Shown: one piece after another, positions 35,487 through 43,802 of the stretch
How the letters are laid out: every line of letters begins with the position of its first letter
Position numbering within the stretch: position 1 is the first letter of the stretch
Assembly: GCF_001544915.2 (NCBI RefSeq)
Contig: NZ_FCOE02000014.1
Span: 1-64,000 of the forward strand
Length of the DNA stretch: 64,000 nt
Direction of reading: 5' to 3'
DNA from: Caballeronia pedi
GTDB taxonomy: Bacteria; Pseudomonadota; Gammaproteobacteria; Burkholderiales; Burkholderiaceae
Position numbers and translations under genes: made by a program
The notes under the pieces: model-generated
The model's database searches: none
What the model saw: the letters and a program-made list of their open reading frames with translations, nothing else
Told to the model about the DNA's origin: nothing

Positions 35487-37019
35487 TCAGTTGCATCGCC
35501 CATAGTTGTCGTCGAAACGCACGATGTCGTCTTCGCCGAGATAACTGCCGGACTGCACTTCGATGATTTCGAGCGGCACCTTGCCCGGGTTCTCCAGGCG
35601 ATGCCGCACGCCGAGCGGAATGAACGTCGATTCGTTCTCGCTCAACAGGAACTGTTCTTCGCCGCGCGTGACGAGCGCCGTGCCGCACACGACGACCCAA
35701 TGCTCCGCGCGATGGTGATGCATCTGCAGCGACAGCTTCGAACCCGGCGACACCACGATGCGCTTCACCTGGAAACGCTCGCCGTGCTCGATCGAATCGT
35801 AGAAACCCCACGGACGCCGCACCTTGCGATGCGCGTCGGCTTCGGGCGCATGCTGCTCGCGGATGCGCGCAACCAGCCCCTTGATGTCCTGCACGCGCGA
35901 ACGGTCCGCGACCAGCACGGCGTCATCCGTCTCCACGACGATCACGTTGGTCGTGCCCACGCACGCGACGAGCCGCCCGCCCTCGGAGCGCGCATAGCTC
36001 GACGTCGCGCCTTCGAACACGACGCGCCCGCTCGCGACGTTGCCGGATTCGTCCTTGTCCATCGCGTCCCAGACGGCGTCCCACGAGCCGAGATCCGACC
36101 AGCCCGCGACGAGCGGCACGACCACGCCGTCGCACGGCTTGCTCGGCGTGCCGATGTGCTCCATCACGGCATAGTCGATCGAATCGGACGGCGCGCGGCC
36201 GAACTGCGCGGCCTGCGGACGGAAGAACTTGCCGTCGTCCTCGCCTTCGTTCGCCGCGGCCGTGCAGGCCGCGAGCATGTCGGCATTGAGCTGGCCGAGC
36301 GCCGCGAGCCACACGCTCGCGCGCACGACGAAGATGCCGCTGTTCCACCAGTACGTGCCGGCCGCGACGTATTGCGCGGCGAGTTCTGCAGCGGGCTTCT
36401 CGACGAAGCGGTCGATCGTGTGCGCACCGTCATCGAGCGCCGCGCCCAGGCGGATATAGCCGAAGCCGGTGTCGGGGCGCGTCGGCGGAATGCCGAGCGT
36501 GGCGATCACGCCGCGCTCCGCGTGCTCCGCCGCGATCGCGATCGCCTGATGCAACGCGGGAATATCGGCGATCGAGTGATCGGCGGGCATCGCGACCATG
36601 ATCGCGTCCGCGCCGTTCTTCACCGCGGCGAGCGCCGCGAGCGTGAGCGCGGGCGCAGTGTCGCGGCGCGCCGGCTCGACGATGATGTGCGCGTCGACGC
36701 CGCTCTCGCGCATCTGCTCCTCGGTAGTGAAGCGATGCTCCTCGCCACACACGATGATCGGCTCGCCGTCGACCTTGAAGTCGCCCGCGAAGCCTTTCAG
36801 CCGCGAAACCGTAGCCTGCAACAACGAGTCATGCCCGATGACGCCGATCAACTGCTTCGGGAATTGTTCACGCGACATCGGCCACAGGCGGGTGCCCGAG
36901 CCGCCGGCGAGAATGACGGGGACGAGGCGTCGGCAAGGCCCGGCCATCACGGCCGGGCCCGCCTCCACACCTGCCGCTCCCTGCGCCACTCCACCTTCCG
37001 TGCGTGCTTCATTCGTCAT
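35487..37019 (-). CDS. manC: Mannose-1-phosphate guanylyltransferase/mannose-6-phosphate isomerase ManC
   Basis: This is a bifunctional enzyme of 510 residues supplying GDP-mannose. The N-terminal nucleotidyltransferase has VILAGGSGTRLWPMSRE, and FVEKP near the active site. The C-terminal cupin isomerase domain is recognised by RPWGFYDSIEHGERFQVKRI, the metal site HHHRAEHW and FIPLGVRHRLENPG. The first 30 residues are an Ala/Gly-rich extension. It is the first gene of the manC-wcaJ-wza-wzc run, comparable to bceA. Confidence 0.93.
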   Translation of the reverse strand: MTNEARTEGGVAQGAAGVEAGPAVMAGPCRRLVPVILAGGSGTRLWPMSREQFPKQLIGVIGHDSLLQATVSRLKGFAGDFKVDGEPIIVCGEEHRFTTEEQMRESGVDAHIIVEPARRDTAPALTLAALAAVKNGADAIMVAMPADHSIADIPALHQAIAIAAEHAERGVIATLGIPPTRPDTGFGYIRLGAALDDGAHTIDRFVEKPAAELAAQYVAAGTYWWNSGIFVVRASVWLAALGQLNADMLAACTAAANEGEDDGKFFRPQAAQFGRAPSDSIDYAVMEHIGTPSKPCDGVVVPLVAGWSDLGSWDAVWDAMDKDESGNVASGRVVFEGATSSYARSEGGRLVACVGTTNVIVVETDDAVLVADRSRVQDIKGLVARIREQHAPEADAHRKVRRPWGFYDSIEHGERFQVKRIVVSPGSKLSLQMHHHRAEHWVVVCGTALVTRGEEQFLLSENESTFIPLGVRHRLENPGKVPLEIIEVQSGSYLGEDDIVRFDDNYGRCN

Positions 37020-37162
37020 AAAGGACTCCTGCCTGCATGTTCATCCGGCCGGCGTGAGCCGTCCGGGAATGATTAAGTGCCGAACCGATGAGGTCCGGCC
37101 AAATGTCCGACGCTTTACGCCATAGTTGGCGTGTCAGCGACCCGCGTCACACTTCGCGCGTT

Positions 37163-38161
37163 TCAGCCGTTCGCTTCGCGCCTGCTCTGCATCCGGTATT
37201 CGGTCGGCGAGATCAGAAGACGCTTGCGGAAGATCTTGGCGAGCCTGTCGCCGTTGCCCATGCCGCTTCTGCGCGCGATCTTGTCGACCGGCAGTTCCGA
37301 ATCCGTCAGCAGCGCGCAGGTCACGGCGAGACGCGCCTGCAGCAAATAATCGGATGGCGTGATGCCCATCTCGATCTTGAAGCGGCGCAAAAAGTTGCGC
37401 TCGCTCATCGCGGCCACCTGCGCCGCATCGACGACCGAAATCGGCCGTTCACAGTTGTCCTGCAACCAGCGCGCCGCCGCGCGGATCTTGTCGCCCGCCG
37501 ACGCCGCGCCGCTGTCGCCGAGAATCGACACCAGCTTCGCGGCGGAACCCGGCATCAGGCGCTCGGCCACGCTGCGCGACACGTCGATGCCCAGATCGCG
37601 CTTGACGATGATGAGCGCGCCCTTCATCGATTCGTAGCGGTCGCCCGCATCGCCCTGCTGCTCGTCGCGCACGAGATGAACCATCGCGTTGCCGTAGCGT
37701 TGCGACTCCTGCGCGTGACCGATGCCGGCGGCGTCGAGCACCTTGCGGCCCTCGGAGATGGCGCGCACGACCGTCGTCTTCGACTGCACGCGGCGCAGCC
37801 ACTCGATGATGCGATCGTCCTTCGCGGCGTCGTCGGCGCCGCGGCCGCCCGCGACGAAGAGCGCGTCGAAGCCGCCGTAATGACGCGCATCGAGGCCGTC
37901 GGTCCACACGCGCACCGACGACGAGCACGCGACATTGCCGCCTTCGACCGACAGGAAGCGCACGTCATAGGTGCAGTCCGGCCGGGACTTCGCAGACGAC
38001 AACTCGTTCGCCATGTGAAAGACCTCCGCGACGATCCCCGCGCCGAGCAGGGAAAAACCGTCGAACAGCAAGATTGCGATGCGGCGGACCTCGGCCTGCG
38101 AGGCTCTCGTCGCGGGTGGTGTCCAACCCGTGACTGCGGGTTCTACATTGGCGTAAGGCAT
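37163..38161 (-). CDS. GlxA-type AraC-family regulator (copy 1)
   Basis: This is a transcription regulator of 332 residues with an N-terminal DJ-1/PfpI-like domain (RRIAILLFDGFSLLG to about residue 185) and a C-terminal AraC HTH domain (PISVVDAAQVAAMSERNFLRRFKIEMGITP). I chose the ATG at 38161, which has AGAGG six bases upstream and begins MPYAN, matching MVYAN of the paralogue at 40,030. It lies upstream of manC on the same strand, so it may control the exopolysaccharide genes; this is inference. Confidence 0.85.
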   Translation of the reverse strand: MPYANVEPAVTGWTPPATRASQAEVRRIAILLFDGFSLLGAGIVAEVFHMANELSSAKSRPDCTYDVRFLSVEGGNVACSSSVRVWTDGLDARHYGGFDALFVAGGRGADDAAKDDRIIEWLRRVQSKTTVVRAISEGRKVLDAAGIGHAQESQRYGNAMVHLVRDEQQGDAGDRYESMKGALIIVKRDLGIDVSRSVAERLMPGSAAKLVSILGDSGAASAGDKIRAAARWLQDNCERPISVVDAAQVAAMSERNFLRRFKIEMGITPSDYLLQARLAVTCALLTDSELPVDKIARRSGMGNGDRLAKIFRKRLLISPTEYRMQSRREANG

Positions 38162-39266
38162 GGTCATCCTCTGCTGCTTTGTTTCCTGGAGTGCGCGGAA
38201 GAGTTTCTCGGCCATTGCGGCGCATCAATGGACTATCCCGAACTCCGCCGGGTTGCCGTGACCGATTGGAACGAAGTGATGGCGGATTCGATCCGCTGGC
38301 TTGAATAATAAGCAGACAATGTTTTTTGTGCTCTGGAATTTCGCGTTCGAACGACAGAATCTGTTCCGCTGTGAGGGTGACCGCACATTGGTATGCCATT
38401 TCCAAATCGCGACACCCCGCATTTTTCAGTGGATGAAAAATACGATTGGTTTTGTCATACAAAGTGTGCCTGCAGAGGTTAGCGCAATTCGCCCGCCGAG
38501 CCGCCGGATCGGACAGCCAGATGACCCAGACGCCATGATACACGGCCCTGTGCGGCTCTCCGGGCAGCGTAGCGGCCCGGTAGGATCATTGAAATTGATT
38601 CAAAAATGAAACATCGATCTCCGGCTTTGCGACCGGTGGAATCGATGAAATCGGAAAATTTTGGCTTTATCGTTACATTTATAAACCCCGAATAATTAAC
38701 ATTTAATTAGCCTATTTAAAGGCACGACTGGATCGCCTTTCGATTAACCGCGATTTTCAATTAATCGAACGCGAGGACGAAACCTGATTTTCAGATCGCC
38801 CTGGCGATTTTTATTCAACGACATAATGCGGTGTTTTCATATGAATTGAGATGCTGCGGCGCAATATCGTGTGCGTGGCTGCGACGCCGCGTGCACGCGG
38901 ACCGGGCGGGCGTTCATTTCCATGTGCGCCTCATATATTTGCGGCGGCGCACGTCTCGACGCCGTTTTTCGAATGACCGAATGTCCGACGGCGTAATCAT
39001 CGGGCGAATGGTTTTTATTTTGTGCGAACCGTCGGCGTTCGCGGCAGCGGGATTTAGTGCGGTGACCGCAACGGCGGATCGGTCAAGTTTGCTGCCCTTA
39101 CGTGCTGCGGGATCCGCGTGGCGGCATCCGTCGGATGTTTCAGTTGTGAGAATCGACCTCCCCGATCGATCGGACAAAACACGCCGCCGCGTGCCCGCGC
39201 GCACGGTCGCGCGGCGGCGCAGGCGTCATCGTGTGCGCTTGAGCGCGCGACAGACACGGAGCGAAG
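38162..39266. other. Long AT-rich intergenic region between regulator and gmm
   Basis: About 1.1 kb separates the divergent regulator and gmm genes. The part 38,600-38,860 is strikingly AT-rich for this genome, with runs such as AACATTTAATTAGCC. It holds a perfect 9-bp inverted repeat (38739-38769) and a short hairpin ATCGCC-CT-GGCGAT followed by TTTTATT (38795-38814). The reading frames here lack family features. It looks like a complex regulatory region, and xenogeneic-silencer binding would be plausible. Confidence 0.55.
38739..38769. promoter_or_regulatory. Inverted-repeat operator candidate
   Basis: TTCGATTAA (38739-38747) and TTAATCGAA (38761-38769) form a perfect 9-bp inverted repeat with a 13-base spacer. 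The centres lie 22 bases apart, about two helical turns, which suits binding of a dimer. It lies between the two GlxA-type regulator genes and upstream of gmm. No T-run follows, so I do not read it as a terminator. Confidence 0.45.
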
Positions 39267-39719
39267 ATGCTGAGCAACGGGGATTTTCTGACGGTGGTTA
39301 GACTGACGCCGCTCGTGGCGATCGATCTGATCGTCACCGACGGCAAGCGGCGCTTTCTCGTGGGCCGTCGCCGCAACCGCCCGGCGCAGGGCACCTGGTT
39401 CGTGCCGGGCGGACGCATCGTCAAGGATGAAACGCTCGACGCCGCGTTCAGGCGCATCGTGCACAACGAGCTGGGCGTCGCGAGCGCGGAGCGTTCGGCC
39501 ACGCGCTTCTTCGGCGTGTACGAACATCTCTACGAGGACAACTTCGCGGGCGCGTCGGACATCGGCACGCACTACATCGTGCTCGCCTACGCGATGACCT
39601 TGAGCGGCAGCGTGCCGATCGGACGTTTCGATCAACACAGCGAATATCTCTGGCTTGGCGCCGACGATCTGCTCGCGCGCGCCGACGTACACGAGAACAC
39701 CAAGGCCTACTTCCGCTGA
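39267..39719 (+). CDS. gmm: GDP-mannose mannosyl hydrolase (Nudix)
   Basis: This is a Nudix hydrolase of 150 residues resembling E. coli Gmm/WcaH, which splits GDP-mannose to mannose and GDP and may balance sugar-nucleotide pools. It has NRPAQGTWFVPGGRIVKDET followed by the degenerate Nudix helix AAFRRIVHNELGV. As in known Gmm proteins, the RExxEE part is incomplete. THYIVLAYAM and NTKAYF at the end are shared with WcaH. manC, in the same region, makes the substrate. Confidence 0.88.
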   Translation: MLSNGDFLTVVRLTPLVAIDLIVTDGKRRFLVGRRRNRPAQGTWFVPGGRIVKDETLDAAFRRIVHNELGVASAERSATRFFGVYEHLYEDNFAGASDIGTHYIVLAYAMTLSGSVPIGRFDQHSEYLWLGADDLLARADVHENTKAYFR

Positions 39720-40029
39720 TCCCCGGCAAACGCGCGCGCCGGAAGGACAAACGGCGCACATTGCTGCGCGCCGCCCGCCCCTTCCGCCAAGAAACCTTCC
39801 GCCGCGATCGTCCGGTTTCATCAGACGTCACGGATGATGCGAGCATATTCCCCGCGTATCGAGATCATCTGCCAACAGTTCGTCAATTTCGGACTTGCGG
39901 CCCGGGGACTGTTGGGCGCCGCGTATAGTGCGAGCCATGTAACTCGCTTTCCCGTACTTTCGTTCCTTCATGGATGGGACCGGGACACGCCGCCGACATG
40001 CCGGCTCCGGTCCGCACAGGGAGACGTCG
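39720..40029 (+). other. Leader region of the second GlxA-type regulator
   Basis: This 310-base gap has no gene. A TATAGT hexamer near 39,925 could be a -10 element. A 7-bp inverted repeat GGACCGG / CCGGTCC (39977-39983 and 40007-40013) lies just upstream of the ribosome site GGGAG, so a leader hairpin is possible. Confidence 0.35.
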
Positions 40030-41100
40030 ATGGTGTATGCCAATGGCTCGGGCAGGCTTCAGGTCGTGCGCGGCGTCGCGCCCGACGCGCCGCCCGCCGA
40101 TATGGCCAGCGCGGAGAAGCGGATCGGCATTCTGATCTTCGAGGACTTTTCGCTCGTCGAAGTCAGTTCGATCTCCGAGGTGTTCTCGCTCGCGAATCAG
40201 GTTCGCCTGCCCGCGGATGCCGCCGGGCGTGCGGCGTCCCCCAACTATTCGCTGCTGTTCCTGTCGAGCGAAGGTGGCAGCGTGGCGAGCAGTTGCTCGA
40301 TGCGCATCTGGACCGAGAGTCTCGAAACGCGCTGGATGAACGAGTGCGATGCGCTCTTCATCGCGGGCGGCGTGGGCGCGCGGCATGCGCGCAACGACGC
40401 GGCGCTGAGAAAGCGCCTGGGCCGCATCGCGCCGAAGATCCCGTTCATCAAGGCGATCGGCGAAGGCGCGCATATTCTCGCCGCGGCCAGTCTCTCCGTG
40501 CAGAACCGCTCGCTCGATTTCACGCCGAAGTCCGCGGAGCACGCGCGCTCGCCCGCGCTCACGTCCACGTTGACGAACCCGCTGTTCATCGCCGAGCAGA
40601 CGCTCACGCTCGACGATCCGAAAGGACCGATCGCGGCGGCGCTGTCGATCGTCAAGCGCGATCACGGCGCGGCGGTCGCGCGGGAAGTGTCGGAGCGTTC
40701 GATTCCCGGCGCGTGGCAAAAGCTCGCGACCGTGCTCGACGATGCCGACGCTGGCGGCGTGCGCCAGAAGATCGAGACGGCCGCGCGCTGGATTCGCGAA
40801 AACTACGTGCGGCCGATCTCCATCACGGATGCGGCGCGCGTCGCCGCGATGAGCGAGCGCAATTTCCTGCGCCGCTTCAAGGCGCAGATCGGGCTGACGC
40901 CGTCGGAATATCTGCTGCGCGCCCGGCTCGATGCGAGCTGCATGCTGCTCGCCGCAACCGATCTGCCGGTCGACAAGATCGCGCGGCGATGCGGTGCGGG
41001 CAGCGGCGACGGCCTCGCGAAAATCTTCCGCAAGCGGCTTTCCATCTCGCCGACCGAATACCGGCTGGCGGGCCGTCGAAAACAGGGCGACGGCGCATAA
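40030..41100 (+). CDS. GlxA-type AraC-family regulator (copy 2)
   Basis: This is a regulator of 356 residues, paralogous to the gene at 37,163. It has a DJ-1/PfpI-like domain (RIGILIFEDFSLVEVSS) and an AraC HTH domain (PISITDAARVAAMSERNFLRRF, then GLTPSEYLLRARLD). Both copies share the phrases SSEGG- or SVEGG-VA-S and SERNFLRRFK. The ATG at 40030 with GGGAG upstream gives MVYAN, like copy 1. A PAP2 phosphatase gene follows 42 bases downstream. The regulon is unknown. Confidence 0.85.
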   Translation: MVYANGSGRLQVVRGVAPDAPPADMASAEKRIGILIFEDFSLVEVSSISEVFSLANQVRLPADAAGRAASPNYSLLFLSSEGGSVASSCSMRIWTESLETRWMNECDALFIAGGVGARHARNDAALRKRLGRIAPKIPFIKAIGEGAHILAAASLSVQNRSLDFTPKSAEHARSPALTSTLTNPLFIAEQTLTLDDPKGPIAAALSIVKRDHGAAVAREVSERSIPGAWQKLATVLDDADAGGVRQKIETAARWIRENYVRPISITDAARVAAMSERNFLRRFKAQIGLTPSEYLLRARLDASCMLLAATDLPVDKIARRCGAGSGDGLAKIFRKRLSISPTEYRLAGRRKQGDGA

Positions 41101-41142
41101 GCGGGTTCGACGGGCCCGCGAGATTACCTACAACGGATACGC

Positions 41143-41730
41143 ATGGAATCAAAGGTACTCTGGATCCTTTCGAACCTCGGCGACGCGGCCTTTTTGCTCC
41201 CGCTCGCACTCGTCTGCGCACTGTGGCTGCGCTCGGTCGACACGCGCCTCGCGCTGCGCTGGGCCGTGCTGCTCGCGATCGGCATGGGCTTCGTCGGTCT
41301 CTCGAAGATTCTCTACGCCGGCTGCGGCGTCGAAATAACGGCCATCCAGTTGCGCATGATCAGCGGTCACACGATGCTCGCCGCGTCCATCTACACGGTC
41401 GCGGGCGGACTGCTGTTCGGCGGCTTCGGCGGCGGGTGGTATCGGCTGGGCGCGGCGGGCGGGCTGGCGCTCGCGGCGGCGATCGGCGCGAGCCGCATCA
41501 TGCAGGACGCCCACACGCCCGCCGAAGTCGTCGCGGGCTGGGTGCTCGGCGCGGCCATCGCCGGGCTGTTTCTCGCGCGCGTGTTCGATCGGCCGCGCAA
41601 GATGCCGCGTGCGCTCGTCGCGGGCGTCGGGCTGCTGGCGGTTTCGTCGATCGCCTACGGTCATCACGCGCCGTTTCAACGCATGATCGAACACTACTCG
41701 GGGTGGCTCTGCCAGGGATTCGGGTTCTGA
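41143..41730 (+). CDS. PAP2-superfamily membrane phosphatase
   Basis: This is a 195-residue membrane protein with about five helices. The PAP2 motifs are recognisable but divergent: ISGHTM in place of PSGH, and SRIMQDAHTPAEVVAGWVLG for the SRxxxxxHxxxD motif with Glu instead of Asp. Related enzymes dephosphorylate lipid phosphates such as undecaprenyl-PP or modify lipid A. It is probably co-transcribed with the upstream regulator. The substrate is not deducible. Confidence 0.78.
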   Translation: MESKVLWILSNLGDAAFLLPLALVCALWLRSVDTRLALRWAVLLAIGMGFVGLSKILYAGCGVEITAIQLRMISGHTMLAASIYTVAGGLLFGGFGGGWYRLGAAGGLALAAAIGASRIMQDAHTPAEVVAGWVLGAAIAGLFLARVFDRPRKMPRALVAGVGLLAVSSIAYGHHAPFQRMIEHYSGWLCQGFGF

Positions 41731-41836
41731 AACGGCGCGGGCGCGGGCGAACCCAAGTATGATCGTCGCTTGAAAAAGCTGGCTGATTCTTCGCGCGCGC
41801 CGTTCGGGGCGCGCGATTACGTTCCGGACCCCGAGC

Positions 41837-42766
41837 ATGGACCGCTTTCTTGCAATGAAAGTCTTCGCGCGGGTCGTCGAGGCGGGCAGTTTCTCCAAAG
41901 CCGCCGACGCCCTGCGCCTGCCTCCCGCCAGCGTCTCGCGCACGCTGCAGGCGCTCGAAGCGCATCTGGGCGCGCGCCTCATCAATCGCACGACGCGCAG
42001 CATCAGCATCACCGAAGACGGCGAGGCCTATTACGAGCGCTGCGTGCGCGTGCTGGGCGAAGTGGACGACATGGAAGCGTCGCTCTCGCATTCGAAGCTG
42101 AGTCCCAAGGGCAACGTGAAAGTCAGCCTGCCGCAGGTGATGGCGAAGAACACGATCATTCCCGCGCTGCCGGAATTCTTCGCGGCGTATCCGGATATCG
42201 GCGTCGAGCTGCTGCTCACGGACCGGCAAGTCGATCTCGTCGAGGAAGCGGTCGATTGCGTCGTGCGCGTGGGCGCGGTCGGTGATGTCGGGCTCGTGGC
42301 GAAACGCGTCGGCGCTTATACGCAGATCACGTGCGCCGCGCCGGGCTACATCGAGAAACATGGCGAGCCGGCTTCGCTGGAGGATCTCGAACAGCATCTC
42401 GCTGTCGGCTATGTGCTGAACAACTCGGGGCGCGTGCGCAATTGGGAGTTCGTCGTCGATGGAGAGACGCGCACCGTCGCGATGAAGCACAAGATCGCCG
42501 TCAATGATGGCGATTCGTATATCGCGGCGGGGGTCTCGGGGCTCGGGCTGATTCAGAGTTCCAGCTATACGCTCGCGCCGCTCATCAAGAGCGGGGCGCT
42601 CAGGGAAGTGCTCAGCGACTATCCGTCGTATCCGCGGGTGGTATCGGTGTTGTATGCCGCTAATCGCCATCAGCCGCGGCGCGTGCGGGTGTTCATCGAC
42701 TGGGTGGCGGAGTTGTATGCGCGGTTGCCGACGTTTCAGGTCGGTGGCGGTGCGGGGCGGGGTTAG
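41837..42766 (+). CDS. LysR-family transcriptional regulator
   Basis: This is a regulator of 309 residues. An N-terminal winged HTH (MDRFLAMKVFARVVEAGSFSKAADAL, then SVSRTLQALEAHLGARLINRTTRS) is followed by an effector-binding domain with FFAAYPDIGVELLLTDRQVDLVEE. It falls in the CrgA/AaeR-like group that often acts on neighbouring metabolic genes. Its last 74 bases overlap the end of the convergent GT9 gene. The target is unknown. Confidence 0.9.
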   Translation: MDRFLAMKVFARVVEAGSFSKAADALRLPPASVSRTLQALEAHLGARLINRTTRSISITEDGEAYYERCVRVLGEVDDMEASLSHSKLSPKGNVKVSLPQVMAKNTIIPALPEFFAAYPDIGVELLLTDRQVDLVEEAVDCVVRVGAVGDVGLVAKRVGAYTQITCAAPGYIEKHGEPASLEDLEQHLAVGYVLNNSGRVRNWEFVVDGETRTVAMKHKIAVNDGDSYIAAGVSGLGLIQSSSYTLAPLIKSGALREVLSDYPSYPRVVSVLYAANRHQPRRVRVFIDWVAELYARLPTFQVGGGAGRG

Positions 42767-43787
42767 GGTTTTCTGCGAACGGCATCGCGCGCCAATCGTA
42801 TTCGCGATACGCACATTCGACCGCATGAAGATCCGCCGGCCGCGCGCTCGCATGAACGCCTTGCAGATGCGGCAGCGGCATGTCCACTCCGACGCAGTTC
42901 GCGTAATCGCGCGCGCGCATGAACGCGGGAATCGTCGTGAAGAACGCGGTCGTCGGCACGCCAAAACCCGCAGCGACATGCAGCGCCGCCGTATCCGCCG
43001 TCACCAGATAGCGCGCGTGGCCTACCCACGCGAGGAAATCATCCGTATCGACGGAAAGCGACGCGATGTCGCGATAGCGCGGATGTTCGACCGCGCCGAA
43101 GCCCATCACCGGCAGGCCGGTTTCATCCGCGAGCCGCGCGACGATGCCCGCACGCACCGCCGCCGGAATGCTGCGCACCGGCGTACTGGCGTCGGGACAG
43201 AAAAGCGCGTACGGCTCGCTTGCACACGCGGGCAGAGGCACATTGGCGAGCCAGCGATTGCGTTTGTCATCGGCATCGATGCTCTGCGGCGCGACGCCCA
43301 GCGCCCATAAGAAGAAATCGATCATCGGCATCGAGGCGAAGCGCGGCCAGAAAAGCTGATTGCCGATATCGATCTTCGGCTCATCGAAAGGCAGACGCGC
43401 GAGCGGCACGGGCAAGTCGAGGATATCGCCACAACGCGGCGCTGCGAGTTCGTAAAGACGCTGCACATAGCGTGGCGCACGCGCCGGACGGTAGATCGTG
43501 AACGCGAGATGCGGATGCAGACGCCTGAGCGCGAAGAGCGCCGAAAGCCCGATGATCGAATCGCCGAGCGTGACGCCGAATGCGTTGACGAGATGAACGC
43601 GGCTCGCGCTAGCATAGTCCGCCTCGAAAGGCGCGCGGCCCGCGTTCAGGATATCGGCGGGCAGCGGGGAAAAACCGGCGGCGTCGGCATGCGTGACTTC
43701 GAGATCGTACGGCGCGACGATCTCGCCGCTCTGCGACAACAGTGAGCCCGCGTGGGTCAGCGCATGAACTTCGTCGAGCGTCGTCAT
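42693..43787 (-). CDS. GT9-type (heptosyltransferase-like) glycosyltransferase
   Basis: This is a protein of 364 residues with the fold signature of ADP-heptose:LPS heptosyltransferases. NAFGVTLGDSIIGLSALFALRR stands near residue 70, and ARYLVTADTAALHVAAGFGVPT near the donor site corresponds to the DTGxxHxAA motif. The C-terminal 25 residues, encoded inside the 3' end of the LysR gene, are low-complexity and may be an artefact of a lost stop. The sugar is not known; it is the last gene of the 48.7-42.7 kb run. Confidence 0.75.
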   Translation of the reverse strand: MTTLDEVHALTHAGSLLSQSGEIVAPYDLEVTHADAAGFSPLPADILNAGRAPFEADYASASRVHLVNAFGVTLGDSIIGLSALFALRRLHPHLAFTIYRPARAPRYVQRLYELAAPRCGDILDLPVPLARLPFDEPKIDIGNQLFWPRFASMPMIDFFLWALGVAPQSIDADDKRNRWLANVPLPACASEPYALFCPDASTPVRSIPAAVRAGIVARLADETGLPVMGFGAVEHPRYRDIASLSVDTDDFLAWVGHARYLVTADTAALHVAAGFGVPTTAFFTTIPAFMRARDYANCVGVDMPLPHLQGVHASARPADLHAVECAYREYDWRAMPFAENPNPAPHRHRPETSATAHTTPPPSR

Positions 43788-43802
43788 GCGTGACCGCCCG
43801 CG

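Noticed and set aside
38301..39301. Open frames of 102 and 156 codons between the regulator and gmm
   Set aside because: The region is AT-rich in part and the products lack any family feature, signal peptide or good ribosome site. A regulatory role for the DNA is more likely.
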